Source of the DNA: Nephrocerus scutellatus
Lineage: Eukaryota; Arthropoda; Insecta; Diptera; Pipunculidae
Assembly: GCA_947095585.1 (NCBI GenBank)
Contig: OX352764.1
Span: 67,909,536-67,973,535 of the forward strand
Length of the DNA: 64,000 nt
Direction: 5' to 3'
A program made the translations under genes and the position numbers. Below are positions 1 through 11,168 of the stretch, in pieces (position 1 is the first letter of the stretch; each line of letters begins with the position of its first letter). The notes under the pieces were generated by a model. The model ran no database searches. It had not been told where the DNA came from and saw only the letters and a list, made by a program, of their open reading frames with translations.

Positions 1-2091
1 GAAATAATAAAAGGAACAGAATATCAAACACGTGACCAAAGAATATTCTGTTAATTCTACCTATTGATATAGTTTAAAAAATACGTTCTAAAAATTCCGA
101 ATAAATACAAGAAAGGTCAAGAAAAGAATAGAATACAAGGAATAAAGAAAATAACGTTTTATGTCACATTCGCAATATTCGGGATGTTCAGAATGGAATA
201 AGAAAACACTCAGTTTTTTCGGAGAATAAAAAAAAGACCGATATTATTTCTGACAGTTATGTTGTTTCTTGTTTGTTTTAGAAATCTGCGCTCGAGCTGA
301 GATTTTTTCTCGAAAAAAAACGAACACGAAAGCCGAGAATATTTTGTTTACAATATTTGTATTTTATTTGCCGAGGATAAAGGATTTACAACAACAGTCC
401 TTCCTTATTCCTTCTTTGCTGCTGTTGTGCTGATTTTCAAATTCTATTTCCTTAATTCTCGGAAAATAAAATACGCCTATTGTTTTGTTGTATGTTGTTG
501 TAGTTAATGAAAAGAGGAGTAAATCTACCATTTTTAGAAAAAAACGAACAACTTGACAGCCAAAGAATCAATCTACAAAAAAAAACGTTAAATTATCATT
601 CCGGTTACTCCGACATAAAAAAAACTCCCATTATAACAATTACGAATTGCATCTTAGGCCCGGACTGGGATTATGCACACGGCGAGTCGCCTATTTTGAG
701 CGACTTTTAGCTAAAGGCGAGAAATAACGATTATGCACTAGGCGAGTAGACACTCGCTCTCGCCTTTTTTTCGTCCATGTATAATGCATAGTGAGAAGTA
801 GAGCGATAAGTTTTTTGTTTTGTTTTTCGGAAAAAATACTAATCTAACACATTGAGAAACTTTGGATTAAGATAAATTACAGAGGAAATTCATCCCAACC
901 TGCCTTTGATATCCACCGGTGGCAAAGTAATTAACTGCCGCTAAACCTTGCATGTGGCACGGTATTGCCGTATGACATATAGTGGTTGGAAAATATTCTT
1001 CCATACTATTTATTAAATTAATTAATAAACCTTTCGGTAATCGGTAAAGTTCCGGGAATCTTTGGATAAAATATTGACTTAATTAAATATATAAATAAAT
1101 AACATACATAACTATTTGTATACTATTAAAATTATATACCTTGTATCGTCGATGTCAAAAGGGTTTAATTCCCAAGGCGAGACCGGATTAATCTCATATT
1201 ATTTTCTTTATAAAAAAAAACCGCTATTGGCAAATAATCCATTTTTAAATTTTAATTTATGTAAATATTTTTATTATTCTCAAATTCACAACACAATATC
1301 ACAACATAAAATGGCATCCAATTTCAAACAACAACAAAAGCACAATATGACAGTTAAATCCATAGTTTCTCAATTTTCTCGACTTTTACTTTTGTCGTTT
1401 TGTGCAATTTTTCTACTCTCAGTTTTATCTGCTGATTTTTGTGGGTAAATCAGAAGGTAAAAAAATGTGTTGCTGTTATTATAAATTTTGACGTTTTAAA
1501 ATTTAAACATTATATTTAATAGTGAGAATTTAGAATTGAGAAGAGATCAATTGATCATAATTTAAAAAAAGAAAAATGAGTTTAAGTAAGTACAAAATAG
1601 TTAAAAAATATAAAAATATAGTAATATCGAAATTTTTAATCATACACACAACATAAAATGTTAGTTAAAACTATATAATATAAGTGTAAACGTCAAAAAG
1701 TGTTACCACTCATACAAAAAACTGCGGTGGTGTAAAGATTAATCTTTACTCTCGGATTTTATTTTATCTATCGTCGTTCATAAAATCGGTCCTAAATGGA
1801 TCATTTTCTCTGAACAGATTTTTACATATTTGAATTTTTTGTGCGGATATAAATTCCTATTAGGAAAATATTTTCACTGTTCGTTTGTTAATTATTGTTA
1901 ATTTTTTTTCCTAAAAACTCTACTCCAGAGCGCGCTCGACCTCAGAATTTTTCAAAAGGGAAATCGAACACGAAAGACGAAAATCTTTTGTTTACATTTT
2001 TGTTGCAGGTGTTGTTACAACAACAACAACTAGCACAACGCTACTTAGTAAAAATTTCGTGCCCTGTACTTGTATAACTAATTGTGTTTGG
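1..2091. other. AT-rich 5' flank of the acidic-protein gene
   Basis: No convincing coding region is visible. The short open frames here lack codon structure and recognisable motifs. Two stretches (about 287-420 and 1926-2040) resemble each other: CTCGA(G/C)CT near the start, a run of A's, GAACACGAAAG, then TTTTGTTTACA and an ACAACAACA tract. They may be diverged copies of a promoter or 5' UTR segment. The segment just before 2091 probably forms the 5' UTR exon of the downstream gene, because a consensus donor G|GTAAGT follows at 2092. At 670-800 three decayed copies of a GATTATGCAC..GGCGAGT motif form short inverted repeats. Confidence 0.5.
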
Positions 2092-2242
2092 GTAAGTAAA
2101 GAGTTGTGTATAAAATTTGTTTTTGAGTAGCAAGATTTATGGCTTTCTGAGTTCGATCTAGAAGTGTAGTTGCCTAGTTGCCTAAGTAAACGGTTTAAAT
2201 GTTTTGTTAATTATTTGCCCCAACTTTCCTTCATTTTTTTAG
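2092..2242 (+). other. Putative 5' UTR intron
   Basis: A GTAAGT donor at 2092-2097 is paired with a strong pyrimidine-rich acceptor (CTTCATTTTTTTAG) ending at 2242, 35 bases before the chosen ATG. If spliced, the upstream in-frame ATG at 2170 is intronic, which supports starting translation at 2278. This is inferred from splice consensus only. Confidence 0.5.
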
Positions 2243-2277
2243 CGTTTCTGGAACGGTATTTTATCCGGCTATTCAAA

Positions 2278-2886
2278 ATGCCAGGAATAATAGAAATTTT
2301 GGATTCAGACGACGATGTGATGGTATCGCCAACGGGAACATTAGTGGATGATCCAGATTGTGGTACAAACCTTGATTTAGAATATAAAGTCCCTGAAGAA
2401 CCGACACTATTTGATGATATGATTGTTCAAACTCAATGCAATTTTTTATCGTCGTCTGAGCCAGTAGATGAATCTTTCAATGTGATTCGAAATCGTCGCA
2501 GGCGTAAGAGTGTTCACCAGCCGATACGGGAAAGTGACGATATTTCATTTGTGACAATATCATTAGACGACGATGACGACACCTGCGAGCAACAAGCTAT
2601 GGAAAAACAACCTTCTGTTTTGGATCGTTCATTCGATGAGTTTATTAACGAAAAAAAAATTGATTCCAAACTAAGAAAAATAGCAGAGGAACGGGTACGC
2701 GTGAATTGGCTTTTGGATTGTTATAGAATGCCTGATATTGTTTTCAATCTATACAATACCCAAAAGGATCTAAACTCCCAGCTAACAAGTTGTATGAACC
2801 AACATAGTATGTCTGATTGGCAAAGGCGCCATTTGCAAGAGCTAAAGGAATTAAAGAAACAAAGAAGCATGCCTCAAAATAAATGA
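2278..2886 (+). CDS. Acidic nuclear-like protein with two SUMO-interaction-like motifs
   Basis: A 202-residue protein that I do not recognise as a named family. The start at 2278 has the fly context CAAAATG and follows a likely intron acceptor; an in-frame ATG at 2170 lies in the presumed intron. Residues 4-13 read IIEILDSDDD, a hydrophobic core followed by acidic residues and a phosphorylatable Ser, the usual layout of a SUMO-interacting motif. Residues 89-101 (ISFVTISL then five Asp) repeat that layout. A basic cluster at 71-80 (RNRRRRKSVH) could be a nuclear localisation signal. The C-terminal half (118-198) is charged and helix-prone, with WLLDCYRMPDIVFNLYN at its centre. No enzyme signature, membrane segment or signal peptide is seen. 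Its intact frame amid decayed transposons and its sequence composition argue for a real gene. A SUMO-binding nuclear adaptor role is inference. Confidence 0.7.
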   Translation: MPGIIEILDSDDDVMVSPTGTLVDDPDCGTNLDLEYKVPEEPTLFDDMIVQTQCNFLSSSEPVDESFNVIRNRRRRKSVHQPIRESDDISFVTISLDDDDDTCEQQAMEKQPSVLDRSFDEFINEKKIDSKLRKIAEERVRVNWLLDCYRMPDIVFNLYNTQKDLNSQLTSCMNQHSMSDWQRRHLQELKELKKQRSMPQNK

Positions 2887-3325
2887 TTACAAAAACTATT
2901 GTATTGGATCTCTCAAATAAGTACTAAAATTATTAAATTGTTAATGCAAATTTCTTATTAAGAGATTTTTTGTAATGTTTTTATAAAGCGTTTCATTAGC
3001 ATGGTAGATAAGATTTTTTTGAATTACAAACTTCTTCACCAAAACTATAACTTCATACGCGGCGTCGTTTGAATGATAATATGGTCTTCGATCTCAGAAA
3101 TCAGCACGACAATCGCGAAGACAGCAAAAAAACCATTATTAAAAAATTTTTTGATTTTGACGGCCTTAAAATGAAGCAATGTTTTATTTCACGCTTAGTG
3201 AACAGAGTGGGAATAGCACGAAACCCAAACCTTTAGAGAGCTAAAATAAAAATTCAAAAATCTGAAGATTCAGGGCAGGAAAGGCTCGAACCCGAAACCT
3301 AATTATTTTCAGTCAGCTGTTTAGT
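2887..3325. other. 3' flank of the acidic-protein gene
   Basis: Noncoding. No canonical AATAAA lies close downstream of the stop; AT-rich stretches at 2925-2980 may hold a variant polyadenylation signal. Around 3265-3300 a TTCGAGCC-like box resembles a tRNA-type B box but has no matching A box. Confidence 0.4.
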
Positions 3326-5630
3326 TTGGGGATCTGCATTGCGATTGATCAGGAAATTACTGACTGCTCAAAACTTGGTTTGGGTCAGTAGCGCAACCAT
3401 CAAGTTCGTGATGTAGTGCTTGCTCTACCTCCTAGTGGTAGTCCCCGGGCAACTATGTGTATAAATCCTTATATATGTAGGCTAAAACTGCAAGTGCAAG
3501 AGGTCTAGCGTTTCTAGTCTAGGTAACGTGGTTTAGCACCCTGCGGTACCGAAAAATGCCCGCTACCGACACACCGCCTCGGATAAGTAATGATCGAATA
3601 ATGACGACTTTTGGCTATTGTACCCGGACTAAGATTGGTTTCTGGAATGTGAGGACGCTCCTTGACTCAGGGAGTGAAGGACCTCAAAATGCCAGATTTC
3701 TTCAACTGGAACGTGAGTTTCTTCGATATAATTTGGACATACTGGGGGTAAGTGAAGTGAGATGGTTCGACGCAGGAGAGTACCAATCCCCAACGTGTAA
3801 CACTGTGCTACTCTACTCCGGCAAACCCTCCGGCAGTCCTTGTGAATCTGGAGTGGATCTGCTGCTAACGACAACAGCACGCAGATGTCTGATTTCCTGG
3901 CACCCACATGGTGATAGGATCTTATCGGCCAGATTTCGGACTAGAGTGCAGCGCGTCACGATCAGTACAGTGTTACGCCCAAACGAATCCCTCGACTGAG
4001 GATGAAAAGGACAACTTCTACAATCAGGCAAGCACTGTATTCAACGCAACGCCAAACGGAGATATCGTCATAGTGATGGGTGAATTGAATTCCAAGGTTG
4101 GCAATAATAATGATGGACTCAAACAGCAGCTCACTGCCGACAACCATCCAGGAACATTTTCACATTTGGAGCGGAAAGTATTGTTGGTAGAAGCCAGGCA
4201 AGGCACAGCACGTGGCTTACCGAAGATACCTTGAGGTGGATTGAAGAACGTAAGCTACTTAAAGCTCGTATTGTAGATATCCCAGCAGCAGCGAGGGTCG
4301 AGCTAGGGACTCTTGTATCGAAGCAAAATGAGAGAAGTGCAGCGTAGTGCTAGACGTAACAAACGTAATTATATTAACAACCTGGCCTCAGAAGCAGAGG
4401 AAGCTGCCAAGCAGGGTCGCTCTAGCCAACATCCGGTGATAGGCCTAGATGGTGCCGTACTCGTTTCAGATGAGGATCAGCTCAAGCGATTCTCTACGGT
4501 CCTTAACCGTGTATTTGCTAACGGTATACACCCAAATCAAACGGAGCCGCTCCAACGACACCAGCAGAGCTTTTATATCCTCTTGTAGAGAGAGAGCTTG
4601 GGAGGCAGAAAGTTTTCCCGACGAGTGGAAGAAGGGAATGATTGTCAAGCTCCCTTAAAAAAGGTAGTCTTATGGAGTGCGAAAACTGGAGAGGCATTTG
4701 CGTTCTTCCTGCAGTTGCAAAGGTAATAGCCAAAGTAGTACTTGAGCGAATTAAGGAACATCTGGAAGATACACTCAGTGTCAACAGACAGTTTATCTGG
4801 CTCGCCTTGCGCAGGAGAGGTATACCCGATAAACTAATAGCTATTATTAAAGCAACCTACGATGGCTCTAAATGTCATGTGCTGCGTAGAGGAAAGCTGT
4901 CAGAGGAATTCGAGATCCTAAGTGGGGTACGACAAGGTTGCATTTTATCGCCGATACTTTTTTTTGTTGATGATTAGCGATGTACTTCGCGCAGCTTTAT
5001 CTACATTGCTGGACAGCCGGTAGAGAGAGTAGAGAGTTTCCAATATCTTGGGAGTATTGTCTCGACCGAAGGTGGAACCTAACAGGACATTGTCAACCGA
5101 ATCGCAAAGCAAAATCGGTATTTGGAATGATGTCCACGATTTGGCGAAGCAATACAATCAGCTTAAACACCAAGCTCCTCTCAAATGTTGAATCTGTGCT
5201 GTTGTATGGGTGCAGCACTTGGTAGGTGACCGCTAGTATCACAAAAAGATTACAAACGTTCGTAAATAGGTGCCTACGGAACATCTTAAGGGTTTTCTGG
5301 CCTAACCGTATCTCTAACGAACACCTTTACCAGAGAACGGGTCAGGAACCAATAGGCACAACCATCCAACGACGGAAGTGGCAGAGGATTGGTCCTACAA
5401 TCCGAAAAGGCGACAGTTCCATAGCAAACTACGCAATGCAATGGAATCCGTTATCTCAGGATGGTAGAAGAACAGGGCGTCCGAGAAATACATGGCGCAG
5501 AACAGTTGAGGAGGAGTCACGGCAATTGGGGAAGAGTTGGAGAGAGCTGAAACTCATTGCCAGGAACCACACGCGATGGCGCGTAGGCGTAGTAGAGGCC
5601 CTAGGACCCACAAGGGGATATAGGACATAC
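3326..5630 (+). mobile_element. RTE-like LINE, copy A, internally deleted
   Basis: Degraded non-LTR retrotransposon. An APE-type endonuclease begins near 3556 (GFWNVRTLLDSGSE, then ILGVSEVRWFDAGEY), as in the CFDP2/BovB-type RTE endonuclease. The reverse transcriptase is represented by LSGVRQGCILSP at about 4920-4955. The C-terminal tail (about 5370-5530) has the RRKWQRIGPTIRKG and GRRTGRPRNTWRR pattern typical of RTE ORF ends. Comparison with copies B and C in this window shows two internal deletions, near 4780 (start of RT) and near 5008 (after the catalytic region), plus frameshifts and stops. The 5' boundary at about 3326 matches copy C, and the 3' end at about 5630 matches copies B and C. 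No target duplication was found. It is not functional. Confidence 0.85.
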
Positions 5631-6329
5631 TTATGTCTTATATATGTTGTGTAAAGTAAGTATTTAATCGCTATACTCAAAAAATATATAACAATAATAT
5701 ATAACAAATTTTTTTGTTAACTTGAAGGGTAAGAGTCGGTATAAATAACATTGACTTTCTGTATTATAATTTATATATATGTAGATTACATTTCTGGATT
5801 TAGTTAAAGTAAAAAAATCTAGTTAGCACAGTGTTCACTACGAAGACGTAGTGCAAATAGGTTCATAAAATCTTCGTTATTCTCATCACATTAAATTATC
5901 TTTAATTTTTTGTCTAGCAATATGTATATATTTTTTTAATTTTATTTTTACGTGAAAATATTTTTTTGGGAAGGAAAATGGATAGAAAACCTCAAATACA
6001 TATTTTTTATTCCGTTATTACTTAGAACTACTTAGAACTAACAAATAAATATAAAAACAAAAATACAAATTAAATTCCCTAATACGTGTAACGCATCCAG
6101 CAGCATCCCGTGCTCCTGGTACTCTGGCCACAAAGATCGTGACTTACCCACAGAACGCACACCATGCTACCTCTGCTTATCTTCTTGCTAATACGAGACT
6201 GGCTCAGAAGGTATAATCCGCTCTGTAGGGCTTTCGTGTTCTGATGAATTGGATAAAAAGGCTCCTTAGTAATTAAAGTTTGCCAAGCAAAATGTTTGCT
6301 AGTAAGATCTAGAATGACATTATGGATTA
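5631..6329. other. AT-rich spacer without recognisable gene
   Basis: Mostly A/T-rich unique sequence. The less AT-rich stretch 6080-6260 contains a short minus-strand open frame with no recognised motif; it could be part of the adjacent Gypsy remnant. Confidence 0.35.
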
Positions 6330-7686
6330 TTGACACTCAGGACTCACCCAGGAGTGTCTCGACACATTATGTCCATTAGTGAAATGTTCGCTTCTGAAAT
6401 GTTCGGTATTCTAGCAGCTATTGTAGACAAACTAGCAGTGGATGCCTTTATTAATACTGTTCGAGACGATGAAATTAAGTTTCATTTAAAAACAACATCG
6501 AAAGGAAAAACAATGAATAACGTATTGACATCGGGATTAGAGTACGAAGCAGCTAAAGCGAGTGTGTCTTTGGATTCTGATAGGCTACGCAATTTGGAAA
6601 CTGAGGACATCACACAAAACGAAGAACTCATTGATGAGAAGATCAGAAAATCAAAAACTGAACGCTTCCAGAACGATAGGAACTCCACATCTAATTTCCG
6701 TCCAAAGTGTTTTAGAGGTCTAAAACCTGCTAATGGCGTAATGTAGTAGTTCCGCTCAGAATTACAGGCAATCACAATGGTGAGACATTCAGGAAGTGTT
6801 ATTTCACCCAGTACAATCGCATTTGAAGAAAACCATAAATGCTCAGTTCTTTCACGAATCACGGTCCAGCAGATAAAGCTCATTTGACAAGAGAGCAGCT
6901 AAGGGAAGAACAAGTGCAATGATTCGATTGCTCCAGTACTTCGATATTGATGGAGCAATGAGAAAGACCGCAGTATCACGAGATCGTAACAGCAAGTTCT
7001 ACAGTGAAAAGTTACTAGGCTCAATAGCAGTCATTCAGATAGAAAGACTGGTAAGGCAATGGGAATCTGCCGATGTTCGGAGTTCCAAATCAAAGGTAGT
7101 GTTACCAGCGAATTCGATGAACAAGATTATTCACGATGCACACAGTGGAACACGATGAAAACATTTGGAAATTAAGAGGACACTGGATAAAGTAAAAAGT
7201 TTATTGTTTTGGGTCAATTACCACAGAGATGTTGAAAACATGGGCCGAACGTGTGCGATATGTGCTGCAAGAAGAGAAGTGCAACAAACAGCTAGAGGGA
7301 AAACGCATCGATACAAAGTTGTAGCGCCAATAGTTGGGCAAGATGCAAAGGATTCCGATCAAAGACCAATGGTGATCAATGTCCATAGAACAGTAAAGAA
7401 CAACGTCGTGAATGGTAATGAAGGAATGAAAACACGGAATCACCTGCGTGCGAACTATGAAACATTTCGGGAAGGAGATTTCGCGTGGCTATACAATTCC
7501 AAGACAAGACAAGAAAAATCACAGAAACTACAGCAAAGTTGGGAATATCCCCACAAGAGGAACCACGACGCAACTTATCGGATTCAACAAAACCCCAGAT
7601 GTAAAATCAAAGGTGTGCACATTGACAGATTGACAAGGTACAAACATAGAAGGAGTGCTGAATCTGTTTGGGACGAAGAGAATTAA
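6330..7686 (+). mobile_element. Ty3/Gypsy retrotransposon fragment, internally deleted
   Basis: Open stretches read as pieces of a Gypsy polyprotein. At 6330-6746 a gag-like segment contains DAFINTVRDDEIKFHLKT and LEYEAAKASV, typical of Gypsy capsid C-termini. At 6919-7158 there is linker and integrase N-terminal sequence ending IIHDAHSGTR. At 7165-7686 the H2C2-like zinc region (CAICAARREV) is followed directly by an integrase C-terminal part (FREGDFAWLYNSK, then KIKGVHIDRLTRYK). Protease, reverse transcriptase, RNase H and the integrase catalytic core are missing, so large internal deletions are implied. No LTRs were found at either side. It is unrelated to the errantivirus-like element at 10119-17385. 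Confidence 0.7.
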
Positions 7687-7900
7687 GTAATGTTACGAAA
7701 AGTAGTAAGTAGCGCAGATAATTGAATTCGAATCCTAAGATTAATCGCAATGTACATACTGCATACTACAACTGAATTAGAGTTAAGCACTTTTGAATAG
7801 CATACTTTTAGGCTGCTAAAATAGCAAAGCGTGTCCGATCAGTAGTTGAAGAGGATTCAATATATCCCATAATAAAGTCAGGAAAAATAATTTTCCTATT
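7687..7900. other. Spacer between two retroelement remnants
   Basis: Nothing recognisable beyond the decayed 3' flank of the Gypsy fragment. Confidence 0.3.
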
Positions 7901-9545
7901 ATGGCTACTCAAGACAAAGTTTCTAGGAGGAATCATTGGAGTGATCTACAATGTCTGCCTAACGACGACGCTGTGCAGGTGACGCAAACAAGTCAAATTG
8001 TGATTCCGCCAATAAAACGTTTGCAAAAAACATGTGAATTTGTACACAAATTATTGAATGGACATAAAATTCTAAATTATTCAATTAAAAAAATTTTGAT
8101 CGGAATTAAAATTTTCTGCGAATCAATTGATTTCCATCGAGCAGTATGTTCGTTGCTAAAAGATTCAATTTTTTACACATGAACTAAAAAGTGAGCGTTA
8201 CTTTAAAGTAGTGTTGTTTGATTTGAATGATATTGATCATACACTTCTTAAAACCGAGTGTATTTCGCTTCGGCTTTAAAAATCATAAAACGGGTCAATT
8301 CGAATGACCGAATTAAGGAAAAACATTCCAGCAATTATGCGCACGCAAGTGACTTGGGATTTTCAATGAAAATTAAAAACAAAATCACCCAATGTCACAA
8401 CTGTCAGATGTTTGGTCATGGTACATGGGAAAAACTGTAGCATCAAAATTTATGCGAAAAGCATTCGTAGTAAATCTGTAGAGTTTTTTGATTTTTTGTG
8501 TAGGAATGATATCGATGTTTGTCTTGTAAGTGAGACCTGTTGCCGTCACCGCAAATGAGGCTGCTTGAGAGCGAATTCGTGGGGAAACATTCTATCAAAC
8601 TTTAGTTCAAGGCATCATTTCTCTATCCTACGCTAACCAAATCCTACTGATATCCCCACTGATACCAGAAGTTTTCTATCTACTATTGATCTCCTTCCGT
8701 CCAATATTCCTATCCAAATTACCCAGCCTATTGACTTAAATGAGCTTTGCTCTGATCATCTTCCCATAATTTCCCACTTTTAAGTCGCTTCTAGACTAAT
8801 ACAAAACAAAATATTCGATTACAGAAAGGCTAATTGGAAAAAATATAAGCAAAAATCCGTCTTAAGCTAAGAAATAGGCAAAGCAACATTGATGATATCC
8901 ATAGTATTTCTGTAATCGATGAAAATATAAAATTTTTTGATTCTGCAATGCTGAATAGTATTAATTCTTATGTCCCAAAAAGAGTTCCTAAAAACGTAAG
9001 TTTATTTAGACTGAAATCTTAAAAGTTAGAAACACACATTGGAATAAAAAATTATTTACTTTAAGTCAAAATGCTTAACCATTTTGGAACATTGCCAAAG
9101 TACTTAAAAAAAATTCTAACTTCTTGCCCCTAATAAAAGCAAAAGCCAATTGCCTAGCTGACGTATTTGTCGGCAATCATATGTTAATGATTTCACCAAT
9201 GTTGATGATATAGTGGATATCATATCTGAAGTAAAAATTAAAAAAACGTCTGGAATCGGCAATATAAAAAATTTACCTGCCATTGGTTTTGCTTTTATTT
9301 CTTTTATAATAAACGCAAGCTTAAAGTTTCAATTTTTTCCTGAGGTATTGAAAAAAGCGCAAATATACCTATCTTACAACCTGGAAATCCAGCCTTAAGC
9401 TAAGTATTTTAAACAAAATTTTTGAAAAAATGATTAAAAAAAGAATTTAGAGATTTCTTGAGAAACACAATGGAACAATTCGGCTTTAGACAAAATCACG
9501 GTACATGCCAACAAATACTAAGAATTAGTAAACATGTTAAGAAAA
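7901..9545 (+). mobile_element. Jockey-like LINE (family K), copy 1, decayed
   Basis: ORF1 traces occupy 7901-8440. They have a PPIKRLQKTCEFVHKLLNG start, a middle segment resembling the PRE_C2HC region, and a zinc-knuckle remnant ITQCHNCQMFGHG at about 8386-8424. ORF2 follows from about 8440. Endonuclease traces include DVCLVSETC (about 8510) and the C-terminal STIDLLPSNIPIQI..SDHLPIISH (about 8675-8775). RT-region traces lie at 9230-9370 (KTSGIGNIKNLPAI) and near 9480 (FGFRQNHGTC-like). Many frameshifts and stops are present. The RT catalytic core is missing downstream of about 9545, where DR1 repeat sequence begins. Confidence 0.65.
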
Positions 9546-9574
9546 ATTTGCTAAAAAAGAACCCAAAAAAATTA

Positions 9575-10118
9575 AAATTTTTCGTGTAAATTGTCTAATC
9601 AGGGATACACATTGCACATTGTGTATCCCCGAGTTTAAAAAAAATCGAGTAAATTTTTGAAAAAAAAATGTTTGGGAGCCCCTCGACCCTGGTGCTACTT
9701 CCAAATTTTTACAAAACGGTTTGTCCATCTTAAAGTACTTAAAAAAAATTCTAACTTCTTGCCCCTAATAACAGCAAAAGCCAATTTCTTAGCTTGCTTA
9801 TAAATGATCACATGTTAATAAGGTGTTAATAATTTGAAGAAAATCGGGTTAATTTTTAAAAAAAGTTGTGTGGGCCTCAGGCTCTAAAAGTTTACAAAAA
9901 ATTTTGCACATCGGAGTTACACATGCTTAAAAAATCTGGTAAATTTTGTAATTTATTTGTATAGGAACCCCCGACCCCGAGGCACCGAAAACCACGAATT
10001 TTAACTGAAAGGGTTGTTATGGGAAATACATATGTGCAAAGTTTAAATAAAATCGGCCTTTAACAATTGATCACAAGATTTGGTGGATCCGCCAGCCAGC
10101 CAGCCAGCCACGGGCACG
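9575..10118 (+). repeat. DR1 dispersed repeat, left part, split by the LTR element
   Basis: Begins with the family's typical end (AAATTTTTCGTGTAAATTGTCTAAT). It carries modules with ATACACAT.., AAAATCGGG.., GGGAGCCCC and ends in a (CAGC)n tract and CGGGCACG. The final part of the unit (CGAGGTTGATATAGAGAATTT) resumes at 17390 after the LTR element. A foreign segment at 9733-9815 matches LINE K sequence at 9098-9185. Confidence 0.75.
10115..10118. repeat. Target-site duplication CACG, left
   Basis: CACG precedes the 5' LTR and recurs at 17386-17389 after the 3' LTR. The flanks join into the DR1 consensus CGGGCACGCGA, confirming a 4-bp duplication typical of Ty3/Gypsy insertion. Confidence 0.9.
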
Positions 10119-10395
10119 AGTTACAGTTGCATACCCACCACCAACAACAACACCAAAAACAACAACATAGTAGTCATACCCATCCGGTGCAGCAGTTCCC
10201 ATCAAACGTAAAAGTGCAGAATGCACATAATACATAAATGAAATTCTTTGTAATTGCAAAGGTGATATGGAAATTGTTTACTCAGCGTCTGCTGTTAAGA
10301 AAATTTGTATATTGAAATCAGTTGTTAAGAGACGCTCGAATGAGCAGAAATAAAAATAGTTTTTTTTCAAGCTTAATAAACTCATAATCATTACT
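10119..10395 (+). repeat. 5' LTR
   Basis: 277 bp, starting AGTTACAG and ending CATTACT. It matches the 3' LTR at 17105-17385 except for about two substitutions, one short replaced patch (TAGTAG versus TACAGAAG) and poly-T length. Carries ACAACAACA tracts near the start and an AATAAA-like box near the 3' end (CTTAATAAACTC). Confidence 0.93.
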
Positions 10396-10412
10396 GGCCC
10401 AGTCGCGTAGGT
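10395..10412 (+). promoter_or_regulatory. Primer-binding site, tRNA-Ser type
   Basis: TGGCCCAGTCGCGTAGG starts on the last base of the LTR. TGG pairs with the CCA end of a tRNA, and the following bases resemble the serine-tRNA site used by 17.6/297-type elements. Assignment to tRNA-Ser is by resemblance. Confidence 0.7.
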
Positions 10413-11168
10413 CGATCGATGATTTTTGTTTATTTGTGTTAATTTATACTCGGAGGTTTACCGACTATTTAAATACAATAATTAAAATCAGTGAGTTTCG
10501 ACGCTTTACGATCGAGGAACAGCATCCCCCTGCAACAATTGGATTCAATTGCTACAACAAACTGGAACTTTCAAAGGACTTGAACAGCACTCCATCTGTA
10601 AACTCTTGGATTCAACTGCTACAACAAATTGGAACATTCAACGGATTATTGGAAAACCTTACAATGAAATATATTCTTTATCTAGTTGGGTACACGTGAG
10701 TTCAAATAAATTATTTTATTTAAAACAAAGTTATAAAAAAATTGAAAAAGTAGAAGAAATTTATTTTATTTAAATCAATAAAAAGAGTAGTAAGCAGAAG
10801 TGTAAAAAGTAGAAGAGTATAAGAACATCATTTTATTTAAATCAAAAATTTAATAATTAGGAAAAATAGAAAAAAATTATTTTAATCAAGAAAGTTTCAT
10901 TAAAATAAAGAAGAATTAATATTCTACATTATAATTGAAAAACCAATTTACTTTATTAAACATTTATAATTAAGGCAATATCCTTCAAAACCTAATACCA
11001 AGATCCCCAAAAACTAAATCATCTAACCCTTATTCCAAAATTCCTAAATTCACAAGATTTTTTAGAAGCCTTAACTCTATTCCCGACAGAAGAAATTTCA
11101 GAATCAATTAGTCTAATTTCACTCCCAACAACATTTCCATTAGAAAACCCCATTTCTATACCAATTAT
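10396..11168 (+). other. Gypsy 5' leader with an internal direct repeat
   Basis: Untranslated leader of the LTR element. A 40-base segment beginning TTGGATTCAATTGCTACAAC (about 10540-10580) recurs about 68 bases later (10608-10648) with a few changes. The rest is A-rich. From about 10990 the sequence can be read as a decayed gag N-terminus. Confidence 0.6.

Noticed and set aside
1116..1448. 110-residue open frame with a hydrophobic C-terminus
   Set aside because: Composition matches AT-rich noncoding DNA; no start context, homology or splice support.
3260..3310. Another SINE head (B-box-like TTCGAGCC)
   Set aside because: No A box at the right distance and no match to the SINE body.
3629..4206. 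Minus-strand open frames opposite the LINE endonuclease
   Set aside because: They are shadows of the plus-strand endonuclease frame, without motifs of their own.
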